This document shows positions 1 through 8,054 of a DNA stretch of 64,000 nucleotides, piece by piece. Numbering within the stretch: position 1 is the first letter of the stretch; each line of letters starts with the position of its first letter. Origin of the DNA: Pseudoalteromonas apostichopi (lineage in GTDB: Bacteria > Pseudomonadota > Gammaproteobacteria > Enterobacterales > Alteromonadaceae); assembly GCF_030297135.1 (NCBI RefSeq), contig NZ_AP028065.1:2480001-2544000 (forward strand), given 5' to 3'. The notes beneath the pieces were generated by a model. It saw only the letters and a list, made by a program, of their open reading frames with translations. It ran no database searches and was not told the DNA's origin. The position numbers and the translations under genes are program-made.

Positions 1-1
1 A

Positions 2-376
2 TTGTTCTTAAACATTCTGTCTAATGCAGTGAAGTTTAGGCGTGAAAATGTGCCGCCTGTAATCAACATTAGTTACCAGCGAACCAAAGAGTTTAGTCAA
101 GTTCATAACGCAGAGGTAGAGTGGGAAATAATTACTATTTCAGACAACGGAATTGGCTTTTCTGAAGAGTACCTAGAAAAAATATTTGTACCATTCCAGC
201 GTTTGCATGGTCGCTCTCAATATAAGGGCACAGGCATAGGCCTATCAGTTTGTCGCCGAATCGTTGAACGCCATGGTGGAGAAATCACGGCGAATAGTCG
301 CGTTAATGAAGGTGCAAGCTTTACAATTAAATTACCTGTGGAAACATCGCTTTTCACACTACAAGGAGAGGCGTAA
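2..376 (+). CDS. sensor histidine kinase, C-terminal ATPase fragment (5' end outside window)
   Basis: The reading frame is open from the left edge, so the N-terminal sensor and the phosphoacceptor histidine lie outside the window. The 124 visible residues form a HATPase_c domain. An N-box (NILSNAVKF, residues 4-12) is followed by the G1 box DNGIGF (48-53), an F-box-like PFQRLHG (64-70) and the G2 box GTGIGL (76-81). The stop codon overlaps the ATG of the next gene as TAATG at 374-378, so the kinase and the following Rcp1-like response regulator are probably translationally coupled and may act as a pair. The first codon seen is internal, not a real start. The signal sensed cannot be told from this fragment. 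Confidence 0.9.
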   Translation: MFLNILSNAVKFRRENVPPVINISYQRTKEFSQVHNAEVEWEIITISDNGIGFSEEYLEKIFVPFQRLHGRSQYKGTGIGLSVCRRIVERHGGEITANSRVNEGASFTIKLPVETSLFTLQGEA

Positions 377-837
377 TGCCACTTAATAAAGTTAAACCAA
401 TTACTATTTTAATGGCTGATGACGACGAAGATGATCGTTTATTAACCCAAGATGCATTGGCCGAAAGCCGTGTATTGAACGAGCTATTTTTTGTTGAAGA
501 TGGTGTAGAGCTGCTTGAATATCTTGAGCGTAAAGGCAAATTTAGTGAAAAAGAAAAATCGCCACGTCCGGGCTTGATTTTACTTGATTTAAATATGCCG
601 CGCATGGACGGTCGAGAAGCGCTCCAAGCAATCAAAGCGAACCCTAACTTGAAGGGCATTCCGGTTGTGATTTTAACCACATCAAAACAAGAAGAAGATA
701 TGGTTAGAGGCTATGACTTAGGCGCTGCATCATACATCACGAAACCGGTTACTTTTGAAGGTTTAGTCGAATTGATGCAAACACTAGGAAAATACTGGGT
801 AGAGTTTGTAGAGCTGCCAACATCACGAAACGATTAA
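376..837 (+). CDS. single-domain response regulator, Rcp1-like
   Basis: A 153-residue receiver domain without an output domain. The acidic pocket is D15-D17, the predicted phosphoacceptor is D71 in LLDLNMPRMDG, T101 follows beta-4 and K123 is the conserved lysine in ITKPV. The extended loop and the overlap with an upstream kinase fit the Rcp1 type of receiver found with phytochrome-like and bacteriophytochrome kinases. It probably relays phosphate between the partial kinase before it and the hybrid kinase after it. That phosphorelay is an inference from gene order. The start is the ATG in the TAATG overlap. Confidence 0.9.
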   Translation: MPLNKVKPITILMADDDEDDRLLTQDALAESRVLNELFFVEDGVELLEYLERKGKFSEKEKSPRPGLILLDLNMPRMDGREALQAIKANPNLKGIPVVILTTSKQEEDMVRGYDLGAASYITKPVTFEGLVELMQTLGKYWVEFVELPTSRND

Positions 838-851
838 TTTCGATTAGCGAC

Positions 852-879
852 AATACTTAATTAAGCTAATTGGCATAAG
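852..879. repeat. possible remnant of the inverted-repeat element seen at 62.2-62.4 kb
   Basis: The stretch acttaattaagctaattgg followed by cataa closely matches the right end of the palindromic element near 62.39 kb (acttaattaagcggattgg then tatta). About 20 of 24 aligned bases agree. It lies in the short gap between the response regulator and the hybrid kinase. It could be a leftover terminus of the same repeat family or a chance AT-rich match. Confidence 0.3.
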
Positions 880-887
880 GAGCCAGA

Positions 888-2855
888 ATGTTAGATAAGG
901 TAACCCGATTACTCTTAGTAGAAGACGATGAAGATGACTATATTCTCACCTGCGACTACCTAGAACAATTAGGTTCCCATACATTCGATGTTGAGTGGTT
1001 AAGCTGCCCAGAACAAGCCATTAGTGTGCTTAGCGAAAACAAGCATGATATTTGTTTGTTAGATTATCGCTTAGGCGCCTCTGATGGTTTAGAAGTGCTG
1101 AAACGGGCCGTTGATAACGGTTTTCGCGGTCCGATTATTATGCTGACAGGGCAATCTGATGAAGCTCTCGATTCTGCAGCGCTTGATGCTGGTGCGGTTG
1201 ATTATCTTGTCAAGAGTGAGATGAACTCTAGCCGCTTTGCCCGTGCTATTCGTTATGCTTTAGCTCGCCGAGATGTTGAAGATGAACGTGTAGAGCGCTT
1301 AAAAGCCGAAGCAGAAAACCGTTCTAAAGACCGCTTCTTGGCACATTTAAGTCATGAGTTACGTACACCATTGTCATCCATCTTGGGTTACACTGAGTTA
1401 CTCATGCACAGCGATAAAAATCTACATGCCCAAAATGAGTTGAGCGTGATTTATAGAAATGGTAAGCACTTATTGAGCTTACTCAATGATGTCCTCGACC
1501 TATCAAAAATAGCGGCTGATAAACTTGAACTAAACTGCTGTGATGTCAATTTAGATAGTTTAATGACTGATGTTTATACCCTAATGCGTGTCTCAGCGCT
1601 TGATAAAGGCTTAACTCTTAATTTTGAGTCACAACAGGCACTACCTCTAGTGATCAATACCGATGCTACTCGGTTGCGCCAAATTCTAATTAACATCATT
1701 AATAATGCTATTAAGTTTACTAACCAAGGTGAAATTACCGTTCGTGCTTGGACTGCTTGGGTCCAGGAGCGTGAAATGCTGTTTTTTAGCATTAAAGATA
1801 CAGGCTTAGGTATTCCAGCAGAAAAACAAGCATTGATATTTAAGCCATTTGAACAAATTGCTGATGTTGAATCCCGAGATGTGGGGGGAGCAGGGCTTGG
1901 CCTTGCAATTTGTTCAGAACTACTGAGCCGTATGCAAGGCAGTATTGAACTTGAGTCAACCCAAGGCGTGGGCTCAGAGTTTACTCTTTCTATTTACCCT
2001 GGCAACATTCGAGATATTGAACGCCAAGTACTTCGCTTTGATTCAAACCCAGATTTTCAGCAAAAACTAACCACGCTTAAAACAAGTGGGCGGGTATTAG
2101 TGGTAGACGACCTAAAAGATTTACGCAATCTGGTTGGTCATATGATCACCAGTACTGGCGCAGAAGTAGAATATGCAGAAAACGGTAAACAAGCGATTGA
2201 AAAAGTAGCTAATGCAGAGCAAGCAGGTAAGCCTTTTGATATAGTATTTATTGATTTGCATATGCCCGTTATGGGTGGCAAAGAAGCCACTATTGAGCTT
2301 CGCAAAATGGGTTATCAAGGGCCCATTATTGCCCTCACCGCCGCCACTATGAAAGGGGTGAAAACAGAATTAAGTGCGCTTGGCTTTAACGATATGATTG
2401 CAAAACCTGTTGATGCTGGGTTGCTTTACCAAGTGCTAAATCATTATATTTGCGAAGGTAAAACTGAACCTGTGGTTGAGCAAGATGACAGCCCTGAAAT
2501 GACCATACAGAGCACTCGCTATTTATTGGTGGAAGATGACAGTGATGCGGCGCAAATCACTCAGTTATTGCTTGAAAGTTTAGGTGTTGAAACGGTAATA
2601 GCACCAAACTGTGTTGCGTGTCTTGCGACACTCAAAGACGATCAAAACTTTGATAAAGTCTTACTCGACATGCACTTGCCAGATGGTGAAGGCCTTGATT
2701 TAGCAAGCGAAATTAAACAGCGCCACCCTAACTTAAAGTTAGTTATTGTTAGTGGCGCAGAGCCAGAGCCTAAAAAAATCGAACCTCTTGAGATTGAGCA
2801 AGTCCTCTTAAAGCCGATTAATCTTGGCTTGTTATCAGAGCTTATTGACAGCTAA
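888..2855 (+). CDS. soluble hybrid sensor kinase, REC-HisKA-HATPase-REC-REC
   Basis: The 655-residue protein has no membrane segment or signal peptide, so it should act in the cytoplasm. An N-terminal receiver (about 5-125, acceptor D59) is followed by a linker, HisKA with the acceptor H156 in LSHELRTP, and HATPase_c with N-box (about 263-277), DTGLGIP (304-310) and GGAGLGL (333-339). Two more receivers follow, one around 402-520 (D456 in FIDLHMP) and one around 545-655 (D594 in LLDMHLP). A kinase headed by a receiver rather than a sensor probably takes its input from another phosphoprotein, such as the Rcp1-like regulator just upstream. Its 3' end overlaps the convergent LacI gene by 14 bp. 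The final target is unknown. Confidence 0.9.
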   Translation: MLDKVTRLLLVEDDEDDYILTCDYLEQLGSHTFDVEWLSCPEQAISVLSENKHDICLLDYRLGASDGLEVLKRAVDNGFRGPIIMLTGQSDEALDSAALDAGAVDYLVKSEMNSSRFARAIRYALARRDVEDERVERLKAEAENRSKDRFLAHLSHELRTPLSSILGYTELLMHSDKNLHAQNELSVIYRNGKHLLSLLNDVLDLSKIAADKLELNCCDVNLDSLMTDVYTLMRVSALDKGLTLNFESQQALPLVINTDATRLRQILINIINNAIKFTNQGEITVRAWTAWVQEREMLFFSIKDTGLGIPAEKQALIFKPFEQIADVESRDVGGAGLGLAICSELLSRMQGSIELESTQGVGSEFTLSIYPGNIRDIERQVLRFDSNPDFQQKLTTLKTSGRVLVVDDLKDLRNLVGHMITSTGAEVEYAENGKQAIEKVANAEQAGKPFDIVFIDLHMPVMGGKEATIELRKMGYQGPIIALTAATMKGVKTELSALGFNDMIAKPVDAGLLYQVLNHYICEGKTEPVVEQDDSPEMTIQSTRYLLVEDDSDAAQITQLLLESLGVETVIAPNCVACLATLKDDQNFDKVLLDMHLPDGEGLDLASEIKQRHPNLKLVIVSGAEPEPKKIEPLEIEQVLLKPINLGLLSELIDS

Positions 2856-3840
2856 TTGAATGCCTAACTACTAGCTCAGGTTCAAATAATGTTTGTAGCG
2901 GTGGGGTTTGTTTTTGATAAACATGATTTAACACCCAGTCCGCTGCCATACGACCCATTTCATCTATTGGGTAGTTAACCGTGGTCAATTGTGGGTAAAC
3001 ATGGCGGGTGAAAAACACGTTATCGTAACCCATAATCGATAATTGCTTAGGTAAAGTTAAACCTAAATCTCTAGCACTTGCCATGGCACCAACCGCCATT
3101 TCATCATTGGCACATATCAAAGCAGTGAAAGGATGCGTTTGTTGATGAAGGGCTTTTAATCCTTCATAGCCGCTCTCTTCCATAAAATCACCTTGGAATA
3201 ATAAGTTTTCATCAAACTCAAGGTTAAACTCATGTAGTGCTTGCTTATGTCCTTCTAGGCGGTCTTTGGCATCTTGTTTCCAAAGAGGCCCGCTGATGTA
3301 GGCAATTTTTTTATGACCATGCTCTAAAACATGTTTAGCAGCTAAATAACCACCTTTGATATTGTTAAGCAGAATACAGCGGTCACTGAGTTCACTGATA
3401 TAGCGGTTGATCAATACAAAGGGAGTTCGACCTTTACTGAGTTTAATAAGATACTCGTCGCTAACTGCTTCAACATGCAAAATAAGTCCATCGCAATTAC
3501 GACTAATCAGAAATTCAATGCCTTGTTTTTCGCGTTCTTCATCACTATGACCAGCAGCAATAATGAGATGTTTGCCTTGATTACGAAAGGTATCTTCAAT
3601 GCCACTCATCATAGGCCCGTAGAATGGACCTTGTAATTCAGAGACCAATAAGCCAACACTGTTAGAGCAATTTGATGCCAATGACTGAGCAATTGAATTA
3701 GGTCTATAGCCAAGTTTATCCATTGCAGCAGTGACCTTTTTACGGGTGGCATCACTGACATTTGCATTGTTGTTCATTACTCGTGAAACGGTTGCAAGGG
3801 AAACACCTGCAAGTTTCGACACCTCATAAATGGTGGCCAT
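2842..3840 (-). CDS. LacI-family repressor of the beta-glucan locus
   Basis: The 332-residue protein starts with the LacI helix-turn-helix (TIYEVSKLAGVSLATVSRVM, about residues 3-22) and the hinge helix, then a periplasmic-binding-protein-like sugar-sensing domain. It is the last gene of a leftward operon after the GH1 glucosidase and GPH transporter, 21 bp behind the transporter. The start ATG has an AAGGA ribosome site about 6 bases upstream. The best candidate operators in the window are four TGTAAGCGCTTACA-type palindromes, two before this operon and two before the TonB receptor at 18 kb. The repressor therefore probably controls the whole locus, including itself, and is released by a glucan-derived sugar. 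The inducer is not evident from sequence. Confidence 0.92.
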   Translation of the reverse strand: MATIYEVSKLAGVSLATVSRVMNNNANVSDATRKKVTAAMDKLGYRPNSIAQSLASNCSNSVGLLVSELQGPFYGPMMSGIEDTFRNQGKHLIIAAGHSDEEREKQGIEFLISRNCDGLILHVEAVSDEYLIKLSKGRTPFVLINRYISELSDRCILLNNIKGGYLAAKHVLEHGHKKIAYISGPLWKQDAKDRLEGHKQALHEFNLEFDENLLFQGDFMEESGYEGLKALHQQTHPFTALICANDEMAVGAMASARDLGLTLPKQLSIMGYDNVFFTRHVYPQLTTVNYPIDEMGRMAADWVLNHVYQKQTPPLQTLFEPELVVRHSISCQ

Positions 3841-3861
3841 GTTATTCCTTACTAAACAAAG

Positions 3862-5193
3862 TTATGGATGCTGCTTTAACGATAAGTCGGCACTGATCTG
3901 CTCAACTGTTTGATTATCAAGAATATACCTTTTCATGATAAAAGCGACAAGCATACTACCTATTGCAGGGTAAAGGGTAAATGAAATTAAGATACCCGAA
4001 AGTGTCTGCTCACTCAGTTCGGTATTTGCTTCATAGCCATAAAATGCGAGTAACCAACCTGCAATTGCACCACCAAGGGCAAGACCAAGCTTAATAAAAA
4101 ATACTACGCTCGCGTAAACAAGGCCTGTCAGTCTTTCACCAGTTTTCCATTGCCCATAATCTATGGTGTCAGCCATTTTTGCCCACAATAAAGGGGTCGC
4201 CATTTGCGTGAAAAAACACCATAAAAAGTACACCACAAAGGCAAGTATCAGCTGCTCGCCAGGCAACCAAAATGCCACGCAACTAATTGCTGCAGAGATA
4301 TATTGCAAACGAATATAGGCGGTTTTCTTATCAACTCGTTTACTCAGTGGGTTCGCACAAGCACAACCAAGAATGTTACCTATCATACCGATGGTAACAA
4401 AATAAGTGACTAGCTCGGCTTCACCAAGTACATATTTTACATAGTAAATGGCAAGGGTTGTACGTAATACCATACTGGTTAACAGCATAAATGCAGCAAA
4501 GCACAACACCTTAAACGGGCCATTTTGCCAAAGCGTGCTCATGCGGTTTTTCCAGCTTAATGATGAGCTGTTATGAGCCGCAACGCGTTCTTTGGTAAAG
4601 CGAAAACAAATTAAAAATAGAATGACGCCTAAGCCACTCATCAAGGCCATAGTGAGTTGATAGCCTGTGGCGTTGTCACCTTTTCCAAGCCAGTTGACTA
4701 AAGGCAAAGTACAGGCGCTGACAATTAAGCCGCCGAGCATGCCAAATACAAATCGATAAGACTGAATAGATACTCGCTCTTTAGGGTCGCCACTTAATAC
4801 TCCCCCTAACGCTGAGTAAGGAATATTAATAGCGGTATAAACCAGCATCAGTAAAGTGTAAGTAACAAAAGCGTATATTACTTTACCTGACTCAGGTAGG
4901 TTTGGCGTGGTGAAGGTGATCATACTGATCACCCCGAATGGTAGGGCAAGCCAGAGTAAGTAGGGACGATAACTTCCCCACTTAGTACGGGTTGAATCAG
5001 TTAAAGCCCCCATCAATGGGTCAGTAATTGCATCAACGACTCTCACCACTAAAAACAAGGTGCCAACAATAGCGGGTGAAATACCAAAGATATCAGTATA
5101 GAAAAAAGTTAAAAATAACATCACCGTTTGAAAGATGATATTACTTGCTGTGTCGCCTAATCCGTAGGCTATTTTTTCTCTTTTAGTCAGCAT
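3862..5193 (-). CDS. GPH-family sugar:cation symporter (MFS)
   Basis: A 443-residue polytopic protein with about 12 hydrophobic segments. The N-terminus (KIAYGLGDTASNIIFQ, then DAITDPLMGALTD) is the signature of the glycoside-pentoside-hexuronide cation symporters, the MelB/LacS group. It sits between a cytoplasmic GH1 beta-glucosidase and the LacI regulator. That makes it a good candidate for importing short beta-glucosides such as laminaribiose or other laminari-oligosaccharides for intracellular cleavage. The substrate is inferred from this context. It is spaced 24 bp behind GH1 and is part of the same leftward operon. Confidence 0.9.
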   Translation of the reverse strand: MLTKREKIAYGLGDTASNIIFQTVMLFLTFFYTDIFGISPAIVGTLFLVVRVVDAITDPLMGALTDSTRTKWGSYRPYLLWLALPFGVISMITFTTPNLPESGKVIYAFVTYTLLMLVYTAINIPYSALGGVLSGDPKERVSIQSYRFVFGMLGGLIVSACTLPLVNWLGKGDNATGYQLTMALMSGLGVILFLICFRFTKERVAAHNSSSLSWKNRMSTLWQNGPFKVLCFAAFMLLTSMVLRTTLAIYYVKYVLGEAELVTYFVTIGMIGNILGCACANPLSKRVDKKTAYIRLQYISAAISCVAFWLPGEQLILAFVVYFLWCFFTQMATPLLWAKMADTIDYGQWKTGERLTGLVYASVVFFIKLGLALGGAIAGWLLAFYGYEANTELSEQTLSGILISFTLYPAIGSMLVAFIMKRYILDNQTVEQISADLSLKQHP

Positions 5194-5217
5194 GTGTGTT
5201 CTCGATTGTTGTTATTT

Positions 5218-6546
5218 TTATCGCTGTTTAAGTAGTGTGCGATATTGTTTTGCGCTTTCTTTTAAAATGCGTTGTTGGTTTTGATAATCAATATAAACTA
5301 ATCCAAAGCGCTTTTCGTAGCCATACGCCCATTCAAAGTTGTCCATTAAGCTCCACGCAAAGTAGCCTTGAATATCGACGCCTTGGCGAATTGCATCACA
5401 AACCGCATTTAAGTGGGTATGATAATAATCTACACGTTCAATGTCGTTCACTTCACCGTTTTCTAACGTGTCGGCCATGGCTGCGCCATTCTCAGTGATA
5501 TACATTTTTGGCAAATCATATTGCTGATGCAGTGATACCAAAAGCTCAGTTAAACCTTGTGGGTAAACTTCCCAGCCCATATCTGTAACACGTACACCCG
5601 CAAGGCTTGCTTCTTCAAACCAGCCATCAGCGGTATTTTTGTAGTGTATGCGGGTATAGTAGTTAACGCCAATAAAGTCGACGGCTTGGCTAATTATCGC
5701 CATATCGCCAGCAACAATAGTGGGCTTAACTTCATCAGCTAAATCATTAAATAAAGATGGGTAAGCGCCTTCTAAAACAGCTTTGATATACCATTGATTA
5801 TGGTACTGATCAGCAAGTTCTGCGGCTTTTATATCATCGGCTGTTAAAGGGTAGGTCGGGCTGAAGTTTAATACGATACCCGCTTCTGTTTCTGGGCAGT
5901 TTTTACGTAATACTTGCATGGCAAGGCCATGAGCAAGCAATAAGTGATGAGCTGCTTGACGACCTGCCTGTTGTGATTTAATACCAGGTGCATGTACACC
6001 CACCTCATAACCCAAATAGGCACTACAAAAAGGCTCGTTCAAGGTTGCAAATGAATCAACCAGGTGACCCAAATGGCGAGTCACAAGTTCGGCATATTCT
6101 TTGAATTTATAGGCCGTTTCACGATTTAACCAGCCACCATTATCTTCAAGGTATTGGGGTAAATCCCAGTGATATAAAGTAACATAGGTTTTAATATTAC
6201 GTGCTTTTAAAGCTGTTAATAACTGAACATAAAACGCCATTCCTTGCTCGTTTACCGAGCCATCTTGAAGCATGACTCTAGGCCACGAAATAGATAAGCG
6301 GTAAGCATCTACGCTCAAGTCTACAATCATCTCGACATCTTGCTGCCAACGAGCAACATGGTCACAAGCTACATTACCATGACTTTGGTCTGCGATGGTT
6401 CCAGGCTTTTCACAAAATGTATCCCAGATACAATCGAGGCGTTGCTCGCGTGCACCTTCAATCTGAAATGAGGCTGTTGCAACACCGAAAGTGAACTCGG
6501 GTTTGAGTAAAGGTGAATCAGGTAACAGTGAAATTGATTTATGCAC
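5218..6546 (-). CDS. GH1 beta-glucosidase, cytoplasmic
   Basis: The 442-residue single-domain protein is of normal GH1 length. The acid/base glutamate is E171 in TLNEP and the nucleophile is E352 in ITENG. The N-terminal FTFGVATASFQIEG block is also typical of the family. No signal peptide is visible, so it should hydrolyse imported beta-glucosides to glucose in the cytoplasm. The reading frame starts with GTG; no better ATG is seen nearby and a GAAGGA lies about 12 bases upstream. It is the first gene of the leftward operon and its promoter region carries two LacI-type operators. Alternatives are a broader beta-glycosidase or a 6-phospho-beta-glucosidase. A PTS is absent from the neighbourhood, which favours the plain glucosidase. 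Confidence 0.92.
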   Translation of the reverse strand: MHKSISLLPDSPLLKPEFTFGVATASFQIEGAREQRLDCIWDTFCEKPGTIADQSHGNVACDHVARWQQDVEMIVDLSVDAYRLSISWPRVMLQDGSVNEQGMAFYVQLLTALKARNIKTYVTLYHWDLPQYLEDNGGWLNRETAYKFKEYAELVTRHLGHLVDSFATLNEPFCSAYLGYEVGVHAPGIKSQQAGRQAAHHLLLAHGLAMQVLRKNCPETEAGIVLNFSPTYPLTADDIKAAELADQYHNQWYIKAVLEGAYPSLFNDLADEVKPTIVAGDMAIISQAVDFIGVNYYTRIHYKNTADGWFEEASLAGVRVTDMGWEVYPQGLTELLVSLHQQYDLPKMYITENGAAMADTLENGEVNDIERVDYYHTHLNAVCDAIRQGVDIQGYFAWSLMDNFEWAYGYEKRFGLVYIDYQNQQRILKESAKQYRTLLKQR

Positions 6547-6605
6547 AGTTGATACGCGTCCTTCGGGTTAGTGTAAGACTTAGCTGATTAGAGTTTAGAC
6601 TCGGC

Positions 6606-6619
6606 TGTAAGCGCTTACA
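6606..6619. promoter_or_regulatory. LacI-type operator 1 (perfect palindrome)
   Basis: TGTAAGCGCTTACA is a perfect 14-bp palindrome with the central CG typical of LacI/GalR-family operators. It lies 60 bp before the GH1 start in the divergent promoter region. Its centre is 59 bp from operator 2. Confidence 0.8.
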
Positions 6620-6664
6620 ATTTTTCCGCAAATAAATTGCTAAATATGATTAATATGTTATAAA

Positions 6665-6678
6665 TGTAAGCGCTTACA
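6665..6678. promoter_or_regulatory. LacI-type operator 2 (perfect palindrome)
   Basis: A second identical TGTAAGCGCTTACA copy, with the palindrome extending to AATGTAAGCGCTTACATT at 6663-6680. It is nearer to the rightward transporter/GH3/GH16 operon. The two sites are placed so that one repressor could silence both divergent promoters. Confidence 0.8.
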
Positions 6679-6776
6679 TTTAATGTTGCAACATATTTCG
6701 CTATTTGTTGTTAGTGATTAAGTACCAAATTTTGCTGTAACAAACTGATAAATATAATTAACTAGAGAAGAAAATT

Positions 6777-8045
6777 ATGGCTCATGTATCAACTCCTGTT
6801 TCGGCTGCTTCAAGCCAAGCAGATATGCCAAAGCAACACTTCGCACTGGCATCATTGACCACATTATTTTTTATGTGGGGATTTATAACTTGTCTAAATG
6901 ACATATTAATCCCTTACTTAAAAGGTATGTTTTCACTTAACTATACGCAGGCTATGCTCATCCAATTTTGCTTCTTTGGTGCGTATTTTGTGATGTCAAT
7001 TCCGGCAGGTAAGTTGGTCAGTCGAATTGGCTATCAGCTTGGTATTGTTGTGGGTTTGGTGGTTGCATCCGTTGGTTGTGCACTATTTTACCCTGCCGCT
7101 GTTGCCCATGTTTATGAGCTATTTTTACTGGCCTTGTTTGTACTGGCATCAGGTATCACTATTTTACAAGTATCTGCAAATCCTTACGTAAGCGTACTTG
7201 GTCCGCAAAAGACAGCCTCTTCACGTTTGACTATGACACAAGCATTTAACTCATTAGGAACGACGGTTGCGCCAATTTTTGGTGGTTGGTTGATTCTATC
7301 TGAAATTAGCCAAGCCACGGCAGAAGAAGTGAAGCTACCTTATTTAATGTTGTCGTTAAGCTTATTAATACTTGCCGTTATCTTCGCATTTTTAAAGCTA
7401 CCAAAACTAGGTAAAGAAAGTGACAGTGAAGCGGCTCATCAAGATTTAGAAGACTTTGTTGATTTAGGCAGTGTTTGGCGTTATCGCCATTTAATTTTAG
7501 GCGCCGTAGGTATCTTTGTGTATGTGGGCGCAGAAGTGGCAATTGGTAGCTTCTTAGTGGGCTTTTTGACCCTTGATAATATTGCGGGTTTAGCAGAAAA
7601 AGAGGCCGCTCATTATATTAGTTATTATTTCGCAGGAGCCATGGTTGGTCGCTTTATTGGTGCGGCTGTAATGCAAAAATTTAATGCAGGTAAGGTATTA
7701 GCATGTCATGGCTTACTTGCCGTAATGCTTGTTGTGATTGCCATGACGGGTGAGGGAAGCCTTGCTATGTGGGCAATTTTACTCGTGGGTCTATGCAATT
7801 CGATTATGTTCCCAACGATTTTCAGCCTAGCGCTACATGGTCTTGGTAAATACACCTCTAAAGGCTCAGGCATTTTATGTTTAGCGATTGTGGGTGGTGC
7901 AATTATTCCTCTATTACAAGGTATTTTAGCGGATTCTATTGGTGTGCAAATGGCGCTATTTTTACCAATTGCATGTTACTTATACATTACTTACTTTGCG
8001 CTGGTTGGCTCAAAAGTATCGACTCAGACTCAGCAATCATCATAG
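6777..8045 (+). CDS. glucose/galactose-type MFS transporter (FucP/GluP family)
   Basis: A 422-residue protein with about 12 membrane segments. The early FFMWGFITCLNDILIPYLK block and the ANPYVSVLGP and MTQAFNSLGT motifs are characteristic of the FucP/GluP group of proton- or sodium-coupled hexose symporters. It heads a rightward operon with two exported beta-glucanases. The likely job is to import glucose released outside the cytoplasm by the GH3 enzyme. A ribosome site (AGAGAAG) lies just before the ATG. Expression is probably LacI-controlled from the operators at 6606 and 6665. Confidence 0.9.
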   Translation: MAHVSTPVSAASSQADMPKQHFALASLTTLFFMWGFITCLNDILIPYLKGMFSLNYTQAMLIQFCFFGAYFVMSIPAGKLVSRIGYQLGIVVGLVVASVGCALFYPAAVAHVYELFLLALFVLASGITILQVSANPYVSVLGPQKTASSRLTMTQAFNSLGTTVAPIFGGWLILSEISQATAEEVKLPYLMLSLSLLILAVIFAFLKLPKLGKESDSEAAHQDLEDFVDLGSVWRYRHLILGAVGIFVYVGAEVAIGSFLVGFLTLDNIAGLAEKEAAHYISYYFAGAMVGRFIGAAVMQKFNAGKVLACHGLLAVMLVVIAMTGEGSLAMWAILLVGLCNSIMFPTIFSLALHGLGKYTSKGSGILCLAIVGGAIIPLLQGILADSIGVQMALFLPIACYLYITYFALVGSKVSTQTQQSS

Positions 8046-8054
8046 GTGAAAAAA

